NCBI GenBank assembly: GCA_910583755.1
Contig: CAJTZO010000067.1
Location: 1-7,041 of the forward strand
Direction of reading: 5' to 3'
DNA: 7,041 bases
From: an uncultured Clostridia bacterium
Lineage (GTDB): Bacteria > Bacillota > Clostridia > Lachnospirales > Anaerotignaceae
This document shows, one piece after another, positions 1 through 5,203 of this stretch (position 1 is the first letter of the stretch; each line of letters opens with the position of its first letter). The translations under genes and the position numbers were made by a program. Under the pieces are notes generated by a model. That model did no database searches and had not been told where the DNA came from. It saw only the letters and a program-made list of their open reading frames with translations.

Positions 1-655
1 TCCTAATATTTATTTGATTACTTTTAAAATCAATATCTTGTAATGTTAAAGCAAGTAGTTCTCCTATTCTGCAACCTGTCCAGAACAAAATTTCAAATAT
101 AACATAATATCTGCTGTTTTTTTCAATAGTAGCGATAAATCTATCATATTCTTCTTTTGTCCAAAAATCTAATCTATCTGCATCAGACTTTCCCATTTTC
201 TTTACTTTTCTGCAAGGATTGCTTGCTAAATTATAAATATTACAAGCATGGGTAAATAATGCTGTCATCTGATTTTGAATCATTCTCAAATAGGTTTGAG
301 AATATCCTTTTTCTCTCATCGTATTTTGCCATTGTATCAAATCTGCTGGAGTAATACTATTCATTGCCTTATTTCCGAAGTATGGAACAATATGTGCTTT
401 TATCATGTACTTTTTATTTCTAATACTTCTTTCTTTTAGCTCACACTTTTTATCTTCAAAATAAATATCTATAAAATCAGATACTTTCATATTCATATCA
501 GCATGAGCTTTGTTTAAAAATCTTCTTTCCCATTCCTGTCCCTCTTTTTTTGTGACAAATCCTCTTTTCTTTTTATGCTTTTTTTCTCCTGTCCAATCAG
601 TGTAATAAAACTGTACTGTCCAAGTATGCGTTTTGTTATCTTTCGTTATCGACAT
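1..655 (-). CDS. int: Tyrosine recombinase/integrase (partial, N-terminal 218 residues)
   Basis: Site-specific recombinase expected to integrate and excise the element. The window holds the N-terminal arm-binding region (about residues 1-50, with the WTVQFYYTDWTGEKK and RGFVTKKEGQEWE segments usual in Firmicute ICE and phage integrases). The helical core-binding domain follows (about 57-155), then the start of the catalytic domain. Box I reads TGCRIGELLALT, so the catalytic Arg is R196. The remaining catalytic Lys, His-x-x-Arg, His and Tyr lie beyond the left edge, so activity cannot be judged. The ATG at 653-655 is chosen because GAAGGAGAG (662-670) sits at good spacing upstream. It is transcribed divergently from the repressor at 833, and the predicted promoter overlaps an inverted repeat, so repressor control is likely. 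No excisionase gene is visible. The family call is firm; the target (tuf 3' end) is inferred from the attachment region at 1442-1783. Confidence 0.95.
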   Translation of the reverse strand, partial: MSITKDNKTHTWTVQFYYTDWTGEKKHKKKRGFVTKKEGQEWERRFLNKAHADMNMKVSDFIDIYFEDKKCELKERSIRNKKYMIKAHIVPYFGNKAMNSITPADLIQWQNTMREKGYSQTYLRMIQNQMTALFTHACNIYNLASNPCRKVKKMGKSDADRLDFWTKEEYDRFIATIEKNSRYYVIFEILFWTGCRIGELLALTLQDIDFKSNQINIR

Positions 656-661
656 TTACAT

Positions 662-670
662 CTCTCCTTC
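662..670 (-). promoter_or_regulatory. Ribosome binding site of the integrase
   Basis: Reads GAAGGAGAG on the minus strand, 6 nt before the ATG at 655. This decides the integrase start. Confidence 0.75.
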
Positions 671-707
671 TGTAAATTATTATTTTAAAAACAACTATTT
701 ATTTGTT

Positions 708-759
708 ATATCAATATAATAGCAAACAAAATTTTCTTTGTCAATGATTATATTGATAT
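708..759. promoter_or_regulatory. Candidate operator: perfect 13-bp inverted repeat between integrase and repressor
   Basis: ATATCAATATAAT (708-720) and its exact reverse complement ATTATATTGATAT (747-759) are separated by 26 bp. The two halves bracket the predicted integrase promoter. A related TTGTCAAT motif occurs at 738-745 and again at 780-787, the latter being the -35 region of the repressor promoter. The arrangement resembles operators bound by XRE-family repressors in divergent switch regions. Binding by the product of the 833-1444 gene is inferred. Confidence 0.5.
716..744 (-). promoter_or_regulatory. Predicted integrase promoter
   Basis: On the minus strand a consensus -35 TTGACA (744-739) is followed after exactly 17 nt by TATTAT (721-716), about 60 nt upstream of the integrase start. 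The -10 box overlaps the left half of the 13-bp inverted repeat (708-720), and the right half (747-759) lies directly upstream of the -35. A protein bound to the repeat would be placed to block this promoter. Promoter strength and regulation are inferred from sequence only. Confidence 0.6.
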
Positions 760-779
760 TTTCTATATTATTATTTATA

Positions 780-808
780 TTGTCAATAATTATTTAAAAT
801 GTTATACT
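780..808 (+). promoter_or_regulatory. Predicted repressor promoter
   Basis: TTGTCA (780-785) and TATACT (803-808) are separated by exactly 17 nt. They are followed by the strong ribosome binding site AGGAGGG (821-827) ahead of the ATG at 833. The -35 shares the TTGTCAAT motif with 738-745, so the repressor may also control its own transcription (inference). Confidence 0.65.
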
Positions 809-832
809 ATATTATAGTAAAGGAGGGCTATT

Positions 833-1444
833 ATGGACATTGCAACCATGGGACAACGTATTAAATTATTACGCAGCCAGTTAAAATTAAATCAAACTAC
901 ATTTGCTGAATCTATTGGTATTACACAATCTACATTATCCAGTTACGAAAATGGAAATGCTGTACCTTCAACTGATGTACTATTGACAATTGCAACAAAA
1001 TATTGTATTTCTTTAGATTGGCTTTTTGGTTTATCCGCAGAAAAAAATAACATCTCTACAATGGGAGATGTTGCTAGAATATTATTTCAGTTAGACGAAA
1101 TTAAAGAATTACGTTTTGAATTAGAAATCAATGACCATTTACCAAATGATATAGAAGATAATGAAAATCATTGGTATACTGCTATAAAATTTTATGGCAA
1201 TGATAAAGAGCATACAGAAAATGCTGATATGTGCGAGTTTCTTAGTTCATTTGAAGAAAATCGTAATGGCTTTGAGTCTTATTTTACAAGCAAAGAAATG
1301 TATGATATATGGAAAAGAGAAAAAGCAGATGCTTATTCTCAAATATCACTTCATAAAAAAGTGTATCCAAAACTAGATTCTATGACTAGAACAAAATTAA
1401 GAAATGAATATTTAGAAAAACAGTTTAAAAATAATAAAAAATAG
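833..1444 (+). CDS. XRE/Cro-CI-family transcriptional repressor
   Basis: DNA-binding regulator that probably keeps the element quiescent by repressing the divergent integrase promoter. Residues 8-65 form a typical HTH_3 domain: GQRIKLLRSQLKLNQTTFAE, then the recognition-helix region TQSTLSSYENG (31-41) and the closing LDWLFGLS (61-68). The remaining 135 or so residues are charged and lack the Ala-Gly cleavage site and Ser/Lys dyad region expected of S24 LexA/CI peptidase domains, so self-cleavage is not indicated. No ImmA-like metalloprotease is seen in the window. The ATG at 833 has AGGAGGG at 821-827; an in-frame ATG at 848 is less well supported. The TAG stop (1442-1444) forms the first bases of the left 19-bp arm-type repeat, so the gene abuts the attachment region. 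The family is certain; its exact operators are inferred. Confidence 0.92.
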   Translation: MDIATMGQRIKLLRSQLKLNQTTFAESIGITQSTLSSYENGNAVPSTDVLLTIATKYCISLDWLFGLSAEKNNISTMGDVARILFQLDEIKELRFELEINDHLPNDIEDNENHWYTAIKFYGNDKEHTENADMCEFLSSFEENRNGFESYFTSKEMYDIWKREKADAYSQISLHKKVYPKLDSMTRTKLRNEYLEKQFKNNKK

Positions 1445-1460
1445 AGCCAAATTAGAGCCA
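1442..1460 (+). repeat. Left copy of 19-bp direct repeat, candidate integrase arm-type site
   Basis: TAGAGCCAAATTAGAGCCA, a tandem pair of TAGAGCCA at an 11-bp period, about one helical turn. It is identical and in the same orientation to 1765-1783. Pairs of short direct repeats on both sides of a crossover core are what the N-terminal domain of tyrosine integrases binds. The first three bases are the repressor stop codon. Confidence 0.7.
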
Positions 1461-1534
1461 TTCTTCATTTTTTGTGATAATATTTTCTATTTCATTTTTT
1501 ATTTTTATTACGATTTTCATAAATTATAAAAAAT

Positions 1535-1569
1535 AAAACCCCTGAAAGCCTTATACTTTCAAGGGTTTT
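1535..1569 (-). terminator. Rho-independent terminator, tuf-oriented but potentially bidirectional
   Basis: A 14-position stem (1535-1548 with 1556-1569) closes a 7-nt loop. Read on the minus strand all positions pair, including one G-U wobble (1542/1562), and the stem is followed by TTTTATTTTTT. Read on the plus strand the same position is a C/A mismatch, with TTTTT after the stem. The better minus-strand structure and its place 39 bp beyond the EF-Tu stop suggest it copies the natural tuf terminator. It could also end the plus-strand repressor transcript and the minus-strand cargo transcript. Confidence 0.75.
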
Positions 1570-1607
1570 TCCGTTTTTACACAAACTATCTATTGACTAG
1601 ATAAATA

Positions 1608-1661
1608 TTACTCAATGATTTCAGTAACAGAACCAGCACCTACTGTTCTACCACCTTCACG
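1608..1661 (-). other. attP core: 3' end of an EF-Tu (tuf) gene carried by the element
   Basis: Read on the minus strand, the 17 codons before the TAA at 1608-1610 encode the universally conserved EF-Tu C-terminus, REGGRTVGAG followed by SVTEIIE. Resemblance to EF-Tu stops just upstream: the preceding codons give KRK rather than the expected RFAI. There is therefore only a tail of tuf here, with no domain I-III coding sequence and no start. Carrying such a tail is how elements that insert into the 3' end of a gene restore its reading frame after integration. Element-like arm repeats lie on both sides (1442-1460 and 1765-1783), so I read this as an attP core rather than a decayed host gene. 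The exact crossover cannot be placed without the host attB. Confidence 0.8.
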
Positions 1662-1764
1662 TTTTCTCTTTTGTAAAATCATTGTTATTTTTATTGATTT
1701 TTCTTCATTTCTATACTTTAAAGTGCTTTGTTTTGCACATATTATACCATATATCCAAAATTTT

Positions 1765-1783
1765 TAGAGCCAAATTAGAGCCA
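1765..1783 (+). repeat. Right copy of 19-bp direct repeat, candidate integrase arm-type site
   Basis: Identical to 1442-1460 and again a tandem TAGAGCCA pair at an 11-bp period. It lies 104 bp from the tuf core, on the side opposite the integrase. I did not see further copies of the full 19-mer in the window. Confidence 0.7.
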
Positions 1784-1805
1784 GAATCTAAAATCAATAT
1801 ATTTT

Positions 1806-2549
1806 TTATTTTCCAAATACCTCATTCAACATTTCATTAACTTCTTCATCTGTTGCCATCATATCTTCTAAATTGGGATGTAATATATTCATTGTTAATG
1901 GTGTTTCTTCAATCTGAATAGTTCCAATATTAGGATATCTATTAATATTATCACAACTTAAAGCGAATTGGTCTATCAATTTTGCAGTAGATGTAAAAGA
2001 ATATTTTTGCTCTCCATTTCCATCAAATACACTTTGATACATAAGCCCTGTTGTTAGTAATCCTTGAACGCATAAATTCCACGAAAATTCAGTTTTATTT
2101 ATGTTCTGCTTTAAAAATTGCAAATCTTCTTCTAAAGTATGTACTATTGCATAACAAATACGAAAATAAGTTGATAAATCAATAAAATCTATAAGCAAAC
2201 AGTGTGTTGCATTAATTAAATACTTTATTTTTTTCTGTGTTTCTGCTTTATCTATATACGACAATAATCGCTGAGAATTATCTTTCTTTTCTCCATCTTT
2301 TGTCAATTTATCATATAATTTGTTACAATCATCTTTAGATAAATATATGCCATTTAGAAACATTTCAAATTTTGACCAAAGTAATTTTTCATGAATAAGA
2401 GTAGGAAATTTTGCAAGAAAAATAATAATCTTGCCAGTAGATATAGGATTACCTAATAGTGCTTTAATAATATCTTCAAAAAAATCAGTAGATTCCTCTT
2501 GAATTTCTTTTTTTGATATAAGCTCATTTACTGTTTCTATAAATTTCAT
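1806..2549 (-). CDS. Hypothetical protein, last gene of the cargo operon
   Basis: A 247-residue protein I cannot assign to a named family. It looks soluble and mostly helical. Residues 38-53 (STGKIIIFLAKFPTLI) and 112-125 are hydrophobic but too short or mixed for confident membrane segments. The middle (about 95-150, including LLSYIDKAETQKKIKYLINA and the FLKQNI segment) is helix-rich. The C-terminus is acidic (EDMMATDEEVNEMLNEVFGK). AAAGGA (2557-2562) with 7-nt spacing supports the ATG at 2549. It follows the Ntn-hydrolase gene by 72 bp, a wider gap than the others in the operon, so it may have some expression of its own. Its position next to a proteasome-like hydrolase makes a substrate, adaptor or inhibitor role possible, but that is only context. 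No terminator follows before the attachment region. Confidence 0.85.
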   Translation of the reverse strand: MKFIETVNELISKKEIQEESTDFFEDIIKALLGNPISTGKIIIFLAKFPTLIHEKLLWSKFEMFLNGIYLSKDDCNKLYDKLTKDGEKKDNSQRLLSYIDKAETQKKIKYLINATHCLLIDFIDLSTYFRICYAIVHTLEEDLQFLKQNINKTEFSWNLCVQGLLTTGLMYQSVFDGNGEQKYSFTSTAKLIDQFALSCDNINRYPNIGTIQIEETPLTMNILHPNLEDMMATDEEVNEMLNEVFGK

Positions 2550-2621
2550 TTTCTTATCCTTTCTATATCTAATAAATTTAATTTTTTTATTATATTACCT
2601 GTATTGAAACAGAAAATATAA

Positions 2622-3329
2622 TTAAAATAAATTCTTTTTTTGCAACCATTTCGTTTCGTTTGGTGTAATTACTAATATATCTACATCCCCACCAACAGTT
2701 TCAACAACATTTTTGAATCTCATTGTTTGAATAGTTGTCTCAACAGCATACCGAGCAAAATCAACAGCATCTTGTAAAGTAAAAAATTCAAATAATATAT
2801 TTTCAACAGGTAAATCTTCATAAGTACCATCTTCAATTTTCAAAGCTACATTCTTAATTAACCGAGTAAATGTAGAAGTCTCTCCTTGCCATGTAGCTCC
2901 TTGTAATGTTGTATCTATGTTTTCCACCTTTTTAGTTTGCACATTTAATTTATATATCAATTGCCTTTTCTTGTATTTTATGTCATAACCAGCAACAATA
3001 AAATCTGTGTCAGGTATTTCTTCTAAAGCATTAAAATAATTAATAATAATTTGAGGAATATCCTCAATTTCACATGTCTCACTTATTTTTGTTCGTATCA
3101 TGTCTAAAATAAATCCTGTTATTGGTTTATTTAATAGTGTAGCATTTCCACAAACTGATATTCCTGCACCATTTGGACATATAAAAGTTTTATCTGTAGA
3201 ATTATTATTATGTATTCCAATCCTTTTAACTAAATTTCCATTAATAATTTGTGTATCTGTATATGTAATACGTCTGTCACTTGCTAAAACAATTCCTTCA
3301 TTTACAAATACTGAAATCAAAAATGACAT
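2622..3329 (-). CDS. Proteasome-like Ntn hydrolase with predicted N-terminal Ser nucleophile
   Basis: A 235-residue protein with the fold signature of 20S proteasome beta-subunit, HslV and Anbu-like Ntn hydrolases. The N-terminus SFLISVFVNEGIVLASDRR aligns without gaps to the beta-subunit pattern TT-V-----GVVLA-D-R. After removal of Met, a favoured step before Ser, Ser1 would occupy the nucleophile place of Thr1. Asp18 (mature D17) matches the conserved proteasome D17 and Lys35 (mature K34) lies next to the K33 position. Further family features are DFIVAGYD (109-116), a helix at 186-204 and GGDVDILVITP (213-223). There is no propeptide, so processing would need only methionine aminopeptidase. 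Its AGGA ribosome binding site overlaps the stop of the methyltransferase 9 nt upstream, indicating translational coupling. Peptidase or amidase substrate, oligomeric state and any ATPase partner are unknown; none is encoded in the window. Confidence 0.85.
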   Translation of the reverse strand: MSFLISVFVNEGIVLASDRRITYTDTQIINGNLVKRIGIHNNNSTDKTFICPNGAGISVCGNATLLNKPITGFILDMIRTKISETCEIEDIPQIIINYFNALEEIPDTDFIVAGYDIKYKKRQLIYKLNVQTKKVENIDTTLQGATWQGETSTFTRLIKNVALKIEDGTYEDLPVENILFEFFTLQDAVDFARYAVETTIQTMRFKNVVETVGGDVDILVITPNETKWLQKKNLF

Positions 3330-3338
3330 TTTTATTCC

Positions 3339-4088
3339 TCACTTTCTAAATATAAACAAATGCTCATGTTTAATAAGTAAAAAATTATATTTTTCACTAT
3401 TTATTTCCCAATAGGCTGTTGATTGACAATTATGTTGCTCTTTAATAATTAATTCTTTGAGCTTAAAACCTATGTTCTCAAAAACTTTCATAATATCAAA
3501 TGACAGTGGTACCATATAACCTTTTTGTCTAGTATCGCCCATAAGAATAGCACAAAATTTATCTTCTTTTAAAACACGATAGCTTTCCTCTGCAACTTTT
3601 TTCATTTCTTGTATAAAATCTTGAATTTTTAATTGTGATAAATCTTCATCAATATTCTCACTATATTTGATAATATTTGCATATGGTGGATGTGTACATA
3701 TTAAATCAATACTTTCATTAGGAATAAAATGAAGATTTCTGGCATCTGCTTTTTTGATATAGACTTTTCCCTTTGCTGGTTCATAGTTAAAAGAAGTTTT
3801 TTCTCTACATACTTTAAGAGCATTTTGATTAATATCAATGCCAATAATATCTCTGTTTAAAAGTTTTGCTTCAACAAGCGTGGTTCCTCCACCTACAAAT
3901 TGGTCAAGAAGCAAATCTCCTTCTTGTGAATATTTTAATATGATATTTCTTGGTATATATGGTGACCAATTTCCTCGCCATTTTGAATCATGAGTTGCCC
4001 AATCTCCATGTTGTGGAAAGGACCAAATTGTTGTCATTTCTGGTTTAAAATTTTCAGGTTCCCATCTTTTTACTTTCTTTTTTATCAT
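3339..4088 (-). CDS. Second DNA methyltransferase (SAM-dependent amino-methyltransferase, gamma-like motif order)
   Basis: A 249-residue protein from the chosen ATG. It has WSFPQHGDWATH (22-33), a motif X-like WSPYIPRN (41-48), motif I DQFVGGGTT (62-70, SAM binding), motif II GIDIN (83-87) and the catalytic motif IV THPPY (132-136). The order X-I-IV fits the gamma class and HPPY fits transfer to an exocyclic amino group (N6-adenine or N4-cytosine). A GTG at 4122-4124 would add 12 residues, but the ATG at 4086-4088 is preceded by AAGGA (4096-4100) at 7 nt and starts just before the conserved region. It follows the DpnII endonuclease by 59 bp. Classical DpnII operons carry DpnA, a beta-class enzyme, as second methylase; this protein is of a different type, so its target need not be GATC. 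The short length leaves little room for a large target-recognition domain. Confidence 0.88.
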   Translation of the reverse strand: MIKKKVKRWEPENFKPEMTTIWSFPQHGDWATHDSKWRGNWSPYIPRNIILKYSQEGDLLLDQFVGGGTTLVEAKLLNRDIIGIDINQNALKVCREKTSFNYEPAKGKVYIKKADARNLHFIPNESIDLICTHPPYANIIKYSENIDEDLSQLKIQDFIQEMKKVAEESYRVLKEDKFCAILMGDTRQKGYMVPLSFDIMKVFENIGFKLKELIIKEQHNCQSTAYWEINSEKYNFLLIKHEHLFIFRK

Positions 4089-4147
4089 TTTTAAATCCTT
4101 TATACTAAAAAATACATTTCTCACTTATAGAAAATCATTTTTCAGTT

Positions 4148-5011
4148 TTAAATACAAATTTTATCTATAATACCATTTTCCATATCTTTGATATTGTAAA
4201 TATGCTCCATAACATCAAATGTTTCTTCAAGATTATGACGAGCATTTGTCCAGCCTTTTCCATCAGTAAACCACACAAATGTAAAACCATCAATATTATC
4301 TGCTTCTAATGCAAGCGTTTTATAACTTCTAGCTGTTTCATTCAATTTAGAACCACCACTACTATAAAAATTTGTTTCTATTCCATATATCATACTATCT
4401 GTTTTTATAACAAAATCAAAGCGTTTTTCTGTTTTTCCTTCATTTGAAATAGCTGATAAATCAATATTCCACTTCTCTACTATTTGGTGAATATACATTT
4501 CTTTAAAATAAGTCTTATCTCTTGTAAAACCTGACTTCTTAATAAAACTTTCTACTAAATTTTCCATCAAATGACCACCACGATTTTTTCTGGCATTAGA
4601 ATCCAAACCTGTTTCAACACCTGTAACATAGTCTATAATATTATTGATAATATGATTTTGAATTAAGTCAAATAATCCTGTTTTTCTCATAAATATTTTA
4701 TATTGCTCTATAGAAAGGTTAGGAGTTCTAAATTGATATGTAAATTCGCCATCACCATCAATAGCATATATTTCATTTGTTCTAACTGCTAAAAGCAAAG
4801 GAATACATTTTAAAACTTCTGGATATTTTTTAATAAGTACTTCAAAATCACTTTCTATATTTTTTGAGCCTATCAATGAATTTAATATGTTTAATTCTAT
4901 TTTTATATTATCAATATTACGATATATTTTTTTAAAATCAACATAATATCCATAATCAGCAATACTGTTACGAAATTCTGACAGCCATGCTTTAAAATCT
5001 CTATTCTTCAT
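4148..5011 (-). CDS. dpnII: DpnII/MboI-type type II restriction endonuclease (GATC)
   Basis: Expected to cleave unmethylated 5'-GATC-3' DNA and so exclude incoming DNA. The 287-residue length matches the family. Recognisable family blocks are the PLLLAVR segment (71-77), GVETGLDSNARKNRGGHLME (131-150), the core RFDFVI (197-202, acidic D199), IETNFYSSGGSKLNETARSY (211-230) and FVWFTDGKGW (245-254). The PD-(D/E)xK-like core ends in E212-T-N214, with Asn where Lys is usual; I believe this is a family trait rather than damage. The ATG at 5011 lies 10 nt after the stop of the zinc-ribbon gene, and its GAGG site overlaps that stop, so translation is probably coupled. It is encoded after the protective Dam methylase in the operon, consistent with methylase-first expression. 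Confidence 0.93.
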   Translation of the reverse strand: MKNRDFKAWLSEFRNSIADYGYYVDFKKIYRNIDNIKIELNILNSLIGSKNIESDFEVLIKKYPEVLKCIPLLLAVRTNEIYAIDGDGEFTYQFRTPNLSIEQYKIFMRKTGLFDLIQNHIINNIIDYVTGVETGLDSNARKNRGGHLMENLVESFIKKSGFTRDKTYFKEMYIHQIVEKWNIDLSAISNEGKTEKRFDFVIKTDSMIYGIETNFYSSGGSKLNETARSYKTLALEADNIDGFTFVWFTDGKGWTNARHNLEETFDVMEHIYNIKDMENGIIDKICI

Positions 5012-5021
5012 ATATGAAACC

Positions 5022-5201
5022 TCATTTCACTTTACAGTGGTATCCTGCTTTGCAACCAGCAGAACGATATTTTTTGCAATAAGATTGTGGAATAATCCTC
5101 CCATCTCCCATGTCACGATAACCAAACTTTTTTTCAATATTATCTTTTCCATAAGCTGTTTTTCCACAACAAGGACATTGTGCATATTCTCCATATGGCA
5201 T
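5022..5201 (-). CDS. Small cysteine-rich, zinc-ribbon-like protein between methylase and endonuclease
   Basis: A 59-residue protein starting MPYGEYAQCPCCGKTAYGK and ending CKAGYHCKVK. Six cysteines are present: C9, C11 and C12 in the N-terminal CPCCGK knuckle, then C43, C50 and C55 in the C-terminal half. CPCCGK resembles the first half of a treble-clef or zinc-ribbon finger; the second half may use cysteines and H54. It starts 2 nt after the stop of the Dam methylase, with AGGAGGG (5209-5215) lying inside the end of that gene, and ends 10 nt before the DpnII start. This placement indicates a real, co-translated member of the restriction operon. A regulatory (C-protein-like) or DNA-binding accessory role is possible, but there is no HTH. 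Alternatively it could be a nuclease-associated finger separated from its partner. Function is unassigned. Confidence 0.85.
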   Translation of the reverse strand: MPYGEYAQCPCCGKTAYGKDNIEKKFGYRDMGDGRIIPQSYCKKYRSAGCKAGYHCKVK

Positions 5202-5203
5202 AA

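Larger units (their letters stand above)
1445..1805. other. Gene-free attachment region (attP)
   Basis: No credible coding sequence lies between the repressor stop and the cargo operon end. In order it holds the left arm repeat, about 75 bp of T-rich DNA, the terminator, a small interrupted palindrome (TATCTA TTGAC TAGATA, 1587-1603), the tuf tail, about 100 bp of AT-rich DNA and the right arm repeat. About 323 bp separate the starts of the two arm repeats. Confidence 0.65.

Noticed and set aside
1194..1376. Plus-strand 60-codon open frame inside the repressor gene
   Set aside because: It is an out-of-frame shadow of the XRE repressor, with no ribosome binding site and no domain.
1608..1680. 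A functional or decayed full tuf gene
   Set aside because: Only the last 17 codons match EF-Tu, and upstream DNA is unrelated and AT-rich. This fits an attachment-site tail better than a degraded gene.
1723..1738. GTGC/GCAC small inverted repeat near the right arm site
   Set aside because: Only 4 bp of pairing around an 8-nt loop, within chance expectation.
2550..2621. Separate promoter for the 247-residue gene
   Set aside because: A TATAAT-like box is present on the minus strand, but I see no acceptable -35 at the right spacing in this very AT-rich gap.
3100..3414. Plus-strand 104-codon open frame
   Set aside because: It lies antisense to the Ntn hydrolase and the end of the methyltransferase. 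Both real genes have clear family motifs, and the frame has no convincing ribosome binding site or recognisable product.
3339..4124. GTG start at 4124 for the second methyltransferase
   Set aside because: The ATG at 4088 has a well-spaced AAGGA site and leads directly into the conserved region; the 12 extra residues show no family resemblance.
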